From Bacteroidota bacterium (GTDB taxonomy: Bacteria; Bacteroidota; Bacteroidia; Chitinophagales; Chitinophagaceae): DNA of 64,000 bases. The DNA lies in NCBI GenBank assembly GCA_023415275.1, contig JAEZLJ010000093.1:19240-83239 (forward strand), read 5' to 3'. This document shows positions 9,601 to 18,343 of this stretch, one piece after another (positions within the stretch are counted from its first letter, which is position 1; every line of letters starts with the position of its first letter). The position numbers were made by a program, and so were the translations under genes. Under the pieces are notes generated by a model. That model searched no databases and had not been told where the DNA came from. It was given only the letters and a program-made list of their open reading frames with translations.

Positions 9601-10181
9601 TCATGTGAAGTTCTGAAGCCGTCGAATATATTCATTACAGGAACCCGGCTGTCAAGGGTGGCAGATTGGGCTATGAGGGCCATGTCCATCACTTCCTGCG
9701 AATTGTTACCAAATAGCATGGAAAAGCCAACAGAACGTACGGCCATAACATCGCTATGGTCGCCAAAAATAGATAAGGCATGGGTGGCCAGCGCACGGGC
9801 GGCAATGTGAAATACGGCAGGCGTAAACTCACCTGCAATCTTGTACATATTGGGGATCATGAGCAATAATCCCTGCGAAGCAGTGAAGGTGGTAGCCAGG
9901 GTTCCTCCCTGTAAGGCTCCATGAACAGCGCCTGCTGCTCCTGCCTCGCTCTGCATTTCCATCACCCGCGGCACCTGTCCAAAAATGTTTTTTATTCCCT
10001 GCGCACTCCATTCATCAGCCCACTCACCCATGGTGGATGAAGGTGTTATAGGATAAATGGCGCAAACCTCGTTTGTTTTATAAGCAATGTAGGCCGCAGC
10101 CTCATTGCCATCCATTATGGCGAGATCATCATTCTTTATTTCCGTAACACCTGCGGAAATAGGTTCCAAAGCTGTTTGCAT
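6612..10181 (-). CDS. nifJ: Pyruvate:ferredoxin (flavodoxin) oxidoreductase, single-chain
   Basis: 1189 residues, the usual size of one-chain PFOR/NifJ. It converts pyruvate and CoA to acetyl-CoA and CO2 while reducing ferredoxin or flavodoxin. The N-terminal domain has YPITPSSTMGEWADEW. The gamma domain follows, then two ferredoxin-type [4Fe-4S] sites near residues 695 (CTQCNKCVLICP) and 760 (CTGCNLCVEFCP). The TPP domain has CSGCGETPY, ATGCSS and GGDGWAYDIGYGG (about 985) with NTGGQKSKSTP. The start is placed at MQTALEPIS, because an upstream in-frame extension has no family likeness. It faces the nuo operon. With pta-ackA (21.8-25.3 kb) it implies pyruvate to acetate conversion with ATP gain. 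Confidence 0.96.
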   Translation of the reverse strand: MQTALEPISAGVTEIKNDDLAIMDGNEAAAYIAYKTNEVCAIYPITPSSTMGEWADEWSAQGIKNIFGQVPRVMEMQSEAGAAGAVHGALQGGTLATTFTASQGLLLMIPNMYKIAGEFTPAVFHIAARALATHALSIFGDHSDVMAVRSVGFSMLFGNNSQEVMDMALIAQSATLDSRVPVMNIFDGFRTSHELTEVKVIPDDVIQAMINLDAINEHRARALSPDNPVIRGTAQNPDVFFQNREAGNKYYTAVAEIMKQKMEQLGALTGRHYQLFEYFGHAEAEQLIVVMGSAAGTVKETVNYLNERGFKTGVLVVRLFRPFSVADCINAIPKTVKAIAVLDRCKEPNSIGEPLYMDVVSALSQEEGFHPHVIGGRYGLSSKEFTPAMVKAIFETLQRPNAPKQFTIGIEDDVTKLSLPYDKTFTLDDQHLFNGLFFGLGADGTVSANKNSIKIIGKKTDNYIQGYFVYDSKKSGSLTVSHLRFGKKPIHSTYLVSAANFVACHHFNYLTKYDILKDAKPGAVFLLNAPYDKEEIWEKLPRKIQEEIVHKQLKFYAINAHAVAKEAGMGSRINTVLQTCFFAISNILPREEAIAKIKEAIYETYWKKGEAVVNKNYEAVDQTLENLYQVDYSKYEIGNRPLDDLMPETAPDFVKEVLGKIIAGEGDELPVSAFPADGTFPSGTTQWEKRNIADAVPVWDTSLCTQCNKCVLICPHAAIRAKVYDKNLLQNAPSGFKSMDPIGKEWDKTIESYTLQVSTEDCTGCNLCVEFCPITSKADPGHKAINMYDKTGIQEAEKTNWDFFLDLPEVGRERINKNTVKGSQFFQPLFEFSGACSGCGETPYLKLLTQLFGERMIVANATGCSSIFGGNLPTTPWTKNKQGVGPAWANSLFEDNAEFGLGIKLANDNKRESAISLLDQFRAQVGDELVDAIINAPETTEGEIKAKHEMIKALKQELKSIDTYAARNLLHLADFLAAKSMWIIGGDGWAYDIGYGGLDHVLSTGENVNILVMDTEVYSNTGGQKSKSTPIGASAKFSVNGKTTGKKDLALQAIAHGTAYVAQIAMGANDAHTIRTILEAEAYPGPSLIIAYAHCIAHGIEMNRGAYEQDMAVKSGYWPLFHYNPLKPKGQRFVIDSKDPALPLSDFMYQENRFKVIKAKNPELAEEFLEQAEAAKAERWHRLSTLKSL

Positions 10182-10415
10182 TATTGAAATTTTGGTAGTA
10201 AAATAAAGTGGAAAGCTACCCAATGCGCCAGCCGGAACATATGATAAGGATCAGAAAGAAAACTGATTAAACTGCTTTTCGCTGGTTTCCAATACCTGTA
10301 AATGAAAACAAGTACGCTATGTCAATACTTCTTTCTTTGCAGAGATAAATCTGATTGATATCATTGAATGACCATGGAAAACAAAATGCATCAATAAAAA
10401 CAGAACAATATATCT

Positions 10416-12197
10416 CTATTTCTTTTTAGTGGTCTTGCTGTGCTTTTCTGCTTCTTTGGCAGCCAGTAAATAAATCAATGAAGCGGTACCATCCATAGTG
10501 GGTTCATTGGTGCTATAGTCCCCATAATCATCATGATACACCGCCAGGTCACTTTGAAAAGCAGCATATTCGTCAGGATTCTGTAAGCTGATACCAATCA
10601 GCCCTTTATAGATATTAGTATAAACAGGACCATCTACTAGTCCCCCATCAATAGGATATTTCCCCAGGTGGGTGAATGCAGAATGTGGATCAACTGGCGT
10701 GTCTCCTTTGGAAGGCAGTCCATATACCATGGAAGTGCCCCATGGGTTGCAACCAAAAAGCCAGTCTATATTGGCCTGCTCCAGTTGTTGAAAACGGGCA
10801 TCACCCGTCAACTGCCTGTACCAATTGCATTGGATGGCAAAAGAGGTGGTTAAATTATTACTGCACCAGATAAATGGAATACCTCTATAAAAAGCATTAA
10901 CCTTAGCTTTTTCCCAAACAGCCTGTATCCCATCCTTGTAATAATTTATAATGGTATCTTTTTCAGTCCCGTTCAACCTTTTGGCTAATTCATAATGCCC
11001 CAGGTTTATGAAAGGATACCATTGGTAGTGCTTCGCTGTATCCTTACCCAGCCAGGGAGTAAGGGGTTCCTGTTGGGCATAGCTGAATGCTTCCTTTGTT
11101 TTATCCAGGAAGGCTGCCGCCAGCTCCATATCATCTACCCAATTATCTTCAGCATAGATATAGGGAGACTTAACAGAAACAGTTTGAGTGACACCAGGCT
11201 TTTGCAAGGCAAACTGATAAGCTGTTACAGCTTTCCTTTGCAAAAGTTCTGCATATAGCTTATCGGTTTTAAATAATTGACCTCCCAATGAAAATGCACT
11301 TGAAAATTTGGCCGCGGTGGAAGAAGTTCCTTTAGTGTCGTTCATGAATTTACCACGTTGCTGGGGTGCTCCATCAATAAAGTACACAGGACGTTGGTAT
11401 CCTCTTCCATATTGACTATCCTCTTTAGGGATACGCATAGAAATATGATCCCTGTCATCGGCTATCTGGTTGAACATCCAGTTATGGCTCGGGTGCATTT
11501 TCAATAACCAATCCAACCCCCATTTGGCTTCATCCAGCACATCGGGCCTGCCATTTTTTCCATCTAAACCATTAGCTTGCTTTTTATCTGTAAATACCGA
11601 AGGAAAGTCGCGGTAGGCCGCAAGCAGATGCCAGGTAGCGTTGGCGGATGTGGTAGAATATTGCAGATAATCACTGGCATCGTGCCAACCACCCACCACA
11701 TCAAGGTAAGTGCTGTCTGCTATCCCTGCCTTTGTTCCATACAAAACATAACCATCATGGGTGTGACAACTATCTTTTAAAAAGGGATTAAAGCCGGTTC
11801 TTTGCTGACGCATATAACGCAGGCAAAAGTCAGCGGCACCTTTGTACACATCCTCATTGATATCAAACTCGGGTGATCGCACTCCTTTTGTTTGTATATA
11901 ATAACGACCTTTTTTACGCAGACCAGATAAATCAAGCCTGTAGGTCTGAGCAAAAGGCCCATAAACACCAAATGATTTTCCAACGGAAGCAGTAAAAACC
12001 ACCTTGTGGCTATTGGCATTTACTACCTGGAAATCTGTAAGCTGATCTTTTTGTTTCGAACACCAAACTGCCACCTTCACACCAGCAGGTTGGTATCCTA
12101 ACTGGTTAATACGTATCCAGGAATCTGTAGTATCTCCTGCAATCAACGTGAATGAGGCAACCAGGAAAAATAAAAGAAATAGGGAGACTTTATTCAT
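10416..12197 (-). CDS. Glycoside hydrolase family 9 (endoglucanase-type), secreted
   Basis: 593 residues. A signal peptide (1-20, ending near LIAG) is followed by an Ig-like cellulase N-terminal domain (about 25-112, starting WIRINQLGYQP) and a GH9 (alpha/alpha)6 domain (about 118-580). The catalytic Asp pair lies in GGWHDASDY (D173 and D176), and the general-acid Glu is likely E565 in STNEPTMDG. RPDVLDEAKWGLDWLLKMHP is a strong GH9 signature. The expected reaction is cleavage of beta-1,4-glucan or a related beta-glucan in the periplasm or outside. No Sus genes adjoin it. An Ig-GH9 of this type could instead be an exo-acting glucosaminidase or glucosidase. Confidence 0.9.
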   Translation of the reverse strand: MNKVSLFLLFFLVASFTLIAGDTTDSWIRINQLGYQPAGVKVAVWCSKQKDQLTDFQVVNANSHKVVFTASVGKSFGVYGPFAQTYRLDLSGLRKKGRYYIQTKGVRSPEFDINEDVYKGAADFCLRYMRQQRTGFNPFLKDSCHTHDGYVLYGTKAGIADSTYLDVVGGWHDASDYLQYSTTSANATWHLLAAYRDFPSVFTDKKQANGLDGKNGRPDVLDEAKWGLDWLLKMHPSHNWMFNQIADDRDHISMRIPKEDSQYGRGYQRPVYFIDGAPQQRGKFMNDTKGTSSTAAKFSSAFSLGGQLFKTDKLYAELLQRKAVTAYQFALQKPGVTQTVSVKSPYIYAEDNWVDDMELAAAFLDKTKEAFSYAQQEPLTPWLGKDTAKHYQWYPFINLGHYELAKRLNGTEKDTIINYYKDGIQAVWEKAKVNAFYRGIPFIWCSNNLTTSFAIQCNWYRQLTGDARFQQLEQANIDWLFGCNPWGTSMVYGLPSKGDTPVDPHSAFTHLGKYPIDGGLVDGPVYTNIYKGLIGISLQNPDEYAAFQSDLAVYHDDYGDYSTNEPTMDGTASLIYLLAAKEAEKHSKTTKKK

Positions 12198-12351
12198 GAT
12201 ACCGATCTGTTTGTTGAATCTATTGCCGTGTAAAATAAGGAAAACAAATAAAGTTCAACAATGCCTCCTCTCAATAGCAGATTAATAAAATTCAATACAC
12301 CCAATGACGAGCATCATAAGTGGTGGAGATGAATTGGTCTATGTTTATTGC

Positions 12352-13431
12352 ATGAAATACCTGGTTCCTGCATACCTGGTACTGTTATTCTTTTCCTGTA
12401 AGAATAAAACTGAAAGCACTTTCCCCGTTTTACAAGACATCACAGAATCGGTATATGCCCCAGGCATAGTCAAAAGCAAAGACCAATACCAGGTCTATGC
12501 TTCTGCCAATGGAATTATCAGGCACATTCAAGTTACTGAAGGAAGCCTGGTAAAAAAGGGAGACATTTTGATCACTATTGAAAATGAATTATCAAGGCTG
12601 AACAGCGATAATGCTCAATTAGCTGCGCATTATGCTTCTGTAGATTTGAACAGGGATAAACTTTCAGAACTGGAGGCCAATATCACTTTGGCCAAAACCA
12701 GGATGATACTGGACTCTACTTTATTGCAAAGGCAGGAAAATCTATGGGCGCAGGACATAGGTAGCCGCAATGAACTAGAGCAAAGGCAATTAGCATTGAA
12801 GAATTCCCGCACCAATTACAGGTCTGCACTTTGGCGTTATAGCCAGCTTAAAAAACAAATTGATTTTGCAGCACAACAATCTAAGAAGAACCTGCAGATA
12901 AGTAGCAGTATCAATGATGATTACAATGTAAGAGCCAACAAGGATGGAAGAGTGTACACCATTTTAAAAGAAGAAGGCGAAATGGTTAACATGCAGATGC
13001 CAGTTGCCATTATGGGAGATTCAAAAAAGTTTTTATTGGAACTGCAGGTTGATGAGTACGACATAGCCAGGGTGCGTATAGGCCAAAAAGTAGTTGTGGG
13101 TATGGACAGCTATAAAGGCCAGGTATTTGAAGCCCTGATCTCCAAAATAGATCCGATCATGAACGAAAGGACACGCTCCTTTAAAGTGGAAGCATTTTTT
13201 CTACACCAGCCAGAAGAGCTTTACCCGAATTTAACCGTAGAAGGCAATATCCTGATCTCTTCCAAACAAAAAGCTTTGACCATTCCGGCCGACTATCTTG
13301 TTGATGGTTCATATGTCATACTTCGTAATGGCCAAAAGAAAAAGGTCGTGACAGGCTTGAAGGATTACCAGCGGGCAGAGATCCTTGAAGGACTGACCAG
13401 TAATGATGAAATCATTAAACCTCAAAAATGA
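12352..13431 (+). CDS. Membrane-fusion (HlyD/RND-type periplasmic adaptor) lipoprotein
   Basis: 359 residues from the chosen ATG, which gives a lipoprotein signal (VLLFFSCKN, lipid Cys16); an upstream in-frame ATG at 12304 would bury it. Order: biotinyl-lipoyl half-motif (about 40-75, ASANGIIRHIQVTEGSLVKKG), coiled-coil hairpin (about 85-175), second lipoyl half (NVRANKDGRVYTILKEEGEMV), beta-barrel (VDEYDIARVRIGQKVVV) and a membrane-proximal end. It overlaps the permease gene by 4 bp (ATGA). It would link an inner-membrane MacB/FtsX-like pump to the outer layers. The substrate is unknown, and no TolC gene lies nearby. Confidence 0.9.
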   Translation: MKYLVPAYLVLLFFSCKNKTESTFPVLQDITESVYAPGIVKSKDQYQVYASANGIIRHIQVTEGSLVKKGDILITIENELSRLNSDNAQLAAHYASVDLNRDKLSELEANITLAKTRMILDSTLLQRQENLWAQDIGSRNELEQRQLALKNSRTNYRSALWRYSQLKKQIDFAAQQSKKNLQISSSINDDYNVRANKDGRVYTILKEEGEMVNMQMPVAIMGDSKKFLLELQVDEYDIARVRIGQKVVVGMDSYKGQVFEALISKIDPIMNERTRSFKVEAFFLHQPEELYPNLTVEGNILISSKQKALTIPADYLVDGSYVILRNGQKKKVVTGLKDYQRAEILEGLTSNDEIIKPQK

Positions 13432-14681
13432 AGTTGAGTGCTGATATTGCCCGGTCACTTCTTATGGCCAGGTGGAAACAATCACTGGTAGCTGCCATTG
13501 GTGTCACTTTCAGCATAACCATGTTCATAGCCCTGTTAAGCTTTATGACAGGTCTGAATAAACTGCTCGACGGGCTTATTTTAAACAGGACACCTCATGT
13601 GAGGCTATACAATGAATTACTACCTAATCCTGTTCAACCCATCTCCTTTCTGCCAGCCTATAAGCATTATTACCACTTTATATCCTCTGTGAAAACCACC
13701 AATACGCGTGAAGAGATATATAATAGCGCTGCTATAATCAGGACCATTGCCAAAGACAAAAGAGTGGATGGCATAGCCCTAAAGATCAATACGCCCGTAT
13801 TTTTTAATGAAGGCAATGTGCGCATTGCAGGCACCATTACTGGCATTGACGTCCAGGCAGAAAACAGGTTGTTCCATTTTAATGATTATATCACATCCGG
13901 CAACGGGCAAGACCTGGCACTGATCCCTAACAGCATCATATTGGGAAAACCACTGGCAGAGAAACTGGTAGCCAATATTGGCGACCAGGTGTTTATTACC
14001 ACTACCCAGGGCGACATATTCCCACTGAAGCTGGTTGGTTATTTCGCCACAGGTATAAGAGATTTCGATAAAGTACTTGGATTTACTTCAATAGCCACAG
14101 CTCAAAAACTTATCAATAAGCCATCCAGCTATATTACTGATATCCAGGTGAAGCTTTTGGATGTTACCAAGGCACCTTTGGTGGCCAAAGAATACAGCCA
14201 GTTGTTCGGGACCCATGCTGAAGACATTCAAACCGCCAATGCGCAATTTGAAACCGGAAGCTTTATCCGTACACTGATTTCCTATACGGTAGGAATTACC
14301 TTACTGATCGTGGCAGGTTTTGGAATTTATAATATCCTGAACATGATGATCTATGAAAAAATGGATGCCATTGCCATTTTAAAAGCCACCGGCTTTTCGA
14401 CCTCGGATGTGAAATCCATTTTCCTCATGATTGCATTAAGCATAGGCATCTTTGGCGGTCTTATCGGGTTGTTGGGCGGACTACTGGTGTCAATGCTTAT
14501 TGACAGCATTCCTTTTCATGCCTTGGCTTTGCCAGGCGTCACTACCTACCCTGTCAATTATGATCCCGCATTTTATGGTATCGGGATATTGTTTTCATTA
14601 ATTACCACTTTTCTTGCCGGCTGGCTTCCTGCTATGAAGGCTGGAAAGGTAGATCCGGTTGTGATCATCAGAGGCAAATAA
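13428..14681 (+). CDS. ABC transporter permease, FtsX/MacB family
   Basis: 417 residues with four membrane helices: one near the N terminus (about 17-42), then a large extracytoplasmic domain (about 45-275), then three near the C terminus (about 283-305, 328-360 and 383-405). The C-terminal block ending AGWLPAMKAGKVDPVVIIRGK is typical of the FtsX-like permease domain. It shares ATGA with the upstream adaptor gene and is 1 bp from the ATPase gene. It probably works as a mechanotransmission pump or lipoprotein-type exporter. The substrate cannot be told from the sequence. Confidence 0.93.
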   Translation: MKLSADIARSLLMARWKQSLVAAIGVTFSITMFIALLSFMTGLNKLLDGLILNRTPHVRLYNELLPNPVQPISFLPAYKHYYHFISSVKTTNTREEIYNSAAIIRTIAKDKRVDGIALKINTPVFFNEGNVRIAGTITGIDVQAENRLFHFNDYITSGNGQDLALIPNSIILGKPLAEKLVANIGDQVFITTTQGDIFPLKLVGYFATGIRDFDKVLGFTSIATAQKLINKPSSYITDIQVKLLDVTKAPLVAKEYSQLFGTHAEDIQTANAQFETGSFIRTLISYTVGITLLIVAGFGIYNILNMMIYEKMDAIAILKATGFSTSDVKSIFLMIALSIGIFGGLIGLLGGLLVSMLIDSIPFHALALPGVTTYPVNYDPAFYGIGILFSLITTFLAGWLPAMKAGKVDPVVIIRGK

Positions 14682-14682
14682 T

Positions 14683-15375
14683 ATGAATGAGCTCATTTTA
14701 CAGGCAAGGCATATTGTAAAAACATTCAGGGAACAACCCCTGTCACCAATACTGAATGACATCAACATCGATATTGAAAAAGGCGACTATGTTTCTTTGA
14801 TGGGCAGATCGGGATGTGGCAAATCCACTTTATTATATATCCTTTCCACCATGGATACTGATTACTCAGGTGAACTGTATATTGACGGCGAATTGATGAC
14901 AGGCAAAAGTCCTAACCGGCTGGCAGTAGTCAGAAATGAAAAAATAGGCTTTGTTTTTCAATTCCACTATTTACTGAATGAGTTTACAGTACTTAAAAAT
15001 GTCATGTTGCCGGGATTGAAGATGGCTGCATTATCACCATCTGAAATTGAGAATAAGGCAATGGAATGGCTACAAATATTAGGGTTGGAAAAATTGGCCG
15101 GCAAAAAACCCAATCAATTATCAGGAGGAGAAAAACAAAGAGTGGCCATAGCAAGGGCCCTGATCAATAACCCTCATATCATTTTGGCTGACGAGCCTAC
15201 GGGAAACCTTGATAAAAGAAATTCTGACCTGGTCTTTGATATTTTCCAAAAACTCTCGCATGATTATGCACAGACTATTTTATTGGTAACACATGACCCC
15301 GGTTTTGCCGGCCGCACCAAACGGATCATTTATATGGAAGATGGAAGAATTATGATTCCAAATGAAACCATATAA
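14683..15375 (+). CDS. ABC transporter ATP-binding protein (LolD/MacB-type)
   Basis: 230 residues, the standard ATPase length. Walker A GRSGCGKST at 41-49, Q-loop FVFQFHYLLNEFTV, signature LSGGE at 146-150, Walker B IILADEPTGNLD ending near residue 175, and the H-loop in LVTHDPGF. The LNEFTVLKNVMLPGL block resembles LolD/MacB ATPases. It is the last gene of the adaptor-permease-ATPase operon. It energises the FtsX-like permease. Confidence 0.95.
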   Translation: MNELILQARHIVKTFREQPLSPILNDINIDIEKGDYVSLMGRSGCGKSTLLYILSTMDTDYSGELYIDGELMTGKSPNRLAVVRNEKIGFVFQFHYLLNEFTVLKNVMLPGLKMAALSPSEIENKAMEWLQILGLEKLAGKKPNQLSGGEKQRVAIARALINNPHIILADEPTGNLDKRNSDLVFDIFQKLSHDYAQTILLVTHDPGFAGRTKRIIYMEDGRIMIPNETI

Positions 15376-15399
15376 AACTTTCCTTCCTTAAATTAAAAT

Positions 15400-15426
15400 A
15401 GGGCAGGTGTCACTTCCACATGCCCT
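15400..15426. other. Inverted repeat after the ABC exporter operon
   Basis: Arms AGGGCA and TGCCCT with an inner TGT/ACA pairing lie 25 bp past the ATPase stop. No T-run follows on the plus strand, so it is at best a weak terminator or transcript-end hairpin. Confidence 0.3.
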
Positions 15427-15486
15427 GCTACAAGCACTACTATGGCGCAATATTAGCAGTATGGATTGAAATAGTTTGCAAACAGT

Positions 15487-17325
15487 ATGGAATTACATCA
15501 CCCGAATTATGGCCTGTCGAAAACAAAAGAGGAAAGTTTTGCAGAAGATACATCCATTAACCTTTTGCCTCGTGCAGTACTACGGCCTAACTCGTACATT
15601 TTGCTGGATGGAGAATGGAAATTCAAACTGGACCTGGAAGATAAAGGCCTAACCGAAGGTTGGCATCTTGGACACAATTACGACTATATAGGCATGTGGC
15701 CAGGCTCTATAGAAGAACATATGAAAAAAGCAAGGATTGAGCCTGCGCAACAGTCATGGAGTGATAAGGTGATAGCCTGGTATGAAAGAGAATTTCCCCT
15801 GCCCCATTTATCCACCAACAACGGAGATCCGCACACATTGCTTCAGCTCACTTTTGGTGCCTGTGGTTACGAGACCATGGTATGGTTAAACGGCATATTG
15901 CTTAAAACTATAGAGGGGGAAGAAGTTCATACGGGGGAGTACACTTCATTCTCCTACGAATTGAACCCCCAAACATTGAAAGAAACCAATCGGCTTACGG
16001 TACGAATTGCTGATTCGATGGATGCTGATATCCCGCGGGGAAAACAAGAATCGCATGTGTACAAAAGAGGAGGCATCTGGTACCAAACCTATACTGGCGC
16101 TGTAAGAAGCGTGTGGCTGGAACCGGTAGAAAGAAACAGGCTTCGCTCACGCGTGGGCGTGTTTAGCATTGTAGAAGATAACATGGTGCGCTTTAATCTC
16201 ACCACACGTATTCATGATCCGGGCAATTATACCCTGAAACTACAGGTGTATAAAAGAAAGCAGGAAGATGAAGCTCCATTGGCAACTGATACATACCCTT
16301 TAAAACTAGAATCGGGAGAAAAAAGACAAAGGGTAGTCATAGAGATCCCATCAGCGGAATTATGGACACCAGAAAACCCTGTATTATACAGGCTGGTGGC
16401 ACAACTGGTAGATGAAAATGGCTATGCGGCTGAAATAGAAACCCATTTCGGATTACGCAAGATCGAGGCGAGGGGCTGTTGTGTTTACCTGAACAACAAA
16501 TCGGTGTACCTGGATGGCATTCTTTACCAGCCTGGTACGGCTTCATATGAAGAGATCAAGGCACATATGCTGGCTATGAAAAAGCTGGGATGCAACCTGG
16601 TTCGCATACACATTGCCGGAGTAGATCCCCGCATTTATAATTTGGCGGACAAGATCGGGATGCTTCTTTGGGTAGAAGTCCCCAGCCCTCATCACTCCTC
16701 TGCAAAAAGCAGGAAGGCTCACCGCGAAGAATTACTTCGCATGCTTGCCCTGATAGGTACGCATCCTTCAGTGGTTATCTGGAGTTTGTACAACGAGGAT
16801 TGGGGGGCACAAGACATAGCCACCAACCCGGAAACACGACAATACATCACAGATATGTATCATTATATGCAATTGGCCTATCCGCAATTCCTGGTAGTGG
16901 ACAATGATGGCTGGCAACATATATCCTACGAAGGAAGATTAAAAAGCGACCTGCTTACTGCCCATTTATATACCCCAGACCTGGAAAGATGGAAGGAATT
17001 GTTGAATGCCATTATACAGGGACAAATGAATGGCGTAGCCGCTTTTCCCTTAGTAGTTGGCGATCCCTTCTTTTACAGGAATCATATTCCCCTGATCATT
17101 AGCGAATGGGGTGGTTTTGGATTTTCTGATTATGGAGGACCCCAGGAAAATGAGGGTCGCACCGAATTGATCAAAGCTTTTAAAAAAGAATTGAGAAGCC
17201 GTCCCATTGCCGGCGATGTATATACCCAGGCCACTAATATCGAAGATGAGAAAAACGGGCTACTGGATGAACATACTGCCGAATTGAAAGTACCTGAAGG
17301 ACTCTTGAATTCAAGAGGTGAATAA
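15487..17325 (+). CDS. Glycoside hydrolase family 2 (beta-galactosidase/glucuronidase-like)
   Basis: 612 residues with no signal peptide, so probably cytoplasmic. The sugar-binding jelly-roll domain (about 25-212) includes DGEWKFKLDL and RGGIWYQTYTG. An Ig-like domain follows (about 215-325), then a TIM barrel (about 328-600). The acid/base Glu is E437 in SLYNEDWG and the nucleophile is E540 in ISEWGGFGF. Substrate specificity cannot be read. It is shorter than LacZ and close in size to beta-glucuronidase/mannosidase-like GH2 enzymes. It stands alone between the ABC exporter and xth. Confidence 0.9.
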   Translation: MELHHPNYGLSKTKEESFAEDTSINLLPRAVLRPNSYILLDGEWKFKLDLEDKGLTEGWHLGHNYDYIGMWPGSIEEHMKKARIEPAQQSWSDKVIAWYEREFPLPHLSTNNGDPHTLLQLTFGACGYETMVWLNGILLKTIEGEEVHTGEYTSFSYELNPQTLKETNRLTVRIADSMDADIPRGKQESHVYKRGGIWYQTYTGAVRSVWLEPVERNRLRSRVGVFSIVEDNMVRFNLTTRIHDPGNYTLKLQVYKRKQEDEAPLATDTYPLKLESGEKRQRVVIEIPSAELWTPENPVLYRLVAQLVDENGYAAEIETHFGLRKIEARGCCVYLNNKSVYLDGILYQPGTASYEEIKAHMLAMKKLGCNLVRIHIAGVDPRIYNLADKIGMLLWVEVPSPHHSSAKSRKAHREELLRMLALIGTHPSVVIWSLYNEDWGAQDIATNPETRQYITDMYHYMQLAYPQFLVVDNDGWQHISYEGRLKSDLLTAHLYTPDLERWKELLNAIIQGQMNGVAAFPLVVGDPFFYRNHIPLIISEWGGFGFSDYGGPQENEGRTELIKAFKKELRSRPIAGDVYTQATNIEDEKNGLLDEHTAELKVPEGLLNSRGE

Positions 17326-17423
17326 TAACCCATTAAGGACTTCCTATATAGACATTGAAGAACGAATCACGTCCACACTGGTTCATGAGCAATTTCAATT
17401 AGTTTAGTAAAAAATAAAGCTGG

Positions 17424-18200
17424 ATGAAAATAGCTACCTATAATGTCAATGGTGTCAATGGCCGGTTGCCGGTATTATTAAAATGGCTCAATGAACGGCA
17501 GCCTGATATTGTTTGCCTGCAGGAGCTTAAAGCGCCACAGGAAAAGTTTCCTTTGGCTGCTATTGAAGATGCAGGATATAAGGCCATCTGGCATGGACAG
17601 AAAAGCTGGAATGGTGTGGCTATCCTGTCCCGTGGTGACGAGCCCGCAGAAGTGCGAAGGGCATTACCAGGAGATCCTGAAGATGTGCACAGCAGGTACC
17701 TGGAGGCTGAAGTGCATGGACTCACTATCGGTTGCCTGTACCTGCCCAATGGAAACCCCGCACCCGGACCTAAGTTCGATTATAAATTAGGATGGTTCGA
17801 CAGGCTGATCGCTCATGGAAAACAATTATTAAAATCAGGCAAGCCTACCATCCTCACTGGAGATTATAATGTGATGCCTACAGAACAGGATGTGTATAAA
17901 CCGGAGCGCTGGCTGGATGATGCTTTGTTCAGGCCAGAAGTACGGGCTGCCTTCAAAAAACTTACCGACCAGGGCTGGACTGATGCACTGAGAAAATTAC
18001 ATCCCGATGAAACCATCTATACATTCTGGGACTATTTCCGTAATGCCTATGGCCGTAATGCAGGCCTGCGTATTGACCATTTTTTATTAAGCCCGGATGT
18101 AGATAAGCGCCTCAAAGCAGCAGGTGTGGACAAGGATGTACGTGGATGGGAAAAGACCAGTGATCATGCCCCGGTATGGATCGAATTAAAGAACAAATAG
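17424..18200 (+). CDS. xth: Exodeoxyribonuclease III
   Basis: 258 residues, the usual length of ExoIII-type AP endonucleases. The endonuclease/exonuclease/phosphatase fold shows the metal-binding Glu in CLQELKAP (E34), the TGDYNVMP motif, DYFRNAYGRNAGLRIDHFLLS and the terminal TSDHAPVW with the catalytic Asp-His. It cuts 5' of abasic sites and removes 3' blocking groups in base-excision repair. It is a single gene, followed by a strong hairpin terminator shared with the convergent neighbour. Confidence 0.95.
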   Translation: MKIATYNVNGVNGRLPVLLKWLNERQPDIVCLQELKAPQEKFPLAAIEDAGYKAIWHGQKSWNGVAILSRGDEPAEVRRALPGDPEDVHSRYLEAEVHGLTIGCLYLPNGNPAPGPKFDYKLGWFDRLIAHGKQLLKSGKPTILTGDYNVMPTEQDVYKPERWLDDALFRPEVRAAFKKLTDQGWTDALRKLHPDETIYTFWDYFRNAYGRNAGLRIDHFLLSPDVDKRLKAAGVDKDVRGWEKTSDHAPVWIELKNK

Positions 18201-18290
18201 GTATTGGATATTGTTAATGGTTCATTGTTAATCGAGATAGCAATTCGACCTTGAGCTAATGTATGTAATATTTAAAGCCATTGAAAGCAG

Positions 18291-18323
18291 AAAGAGGCTG
18301 CCTCATGCGAGACAGCCTCTTTT
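18291..18323. terminator. Bidirectional terminator between xth and the BNR-repeat gene
   Basis: A 10-bp perfect stem, AAAGAGGCTG/CAGCCTCTTT, extends inward through CTC/GAG. T-runs follow on both strands. It lies between two convergent genes, 90 bp after xth and 20 bp past the stop of the minus-strand gene. Confidence 0.85.
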
Positions 18324-18343
18324 CTATAGATTATTTTCCGTTT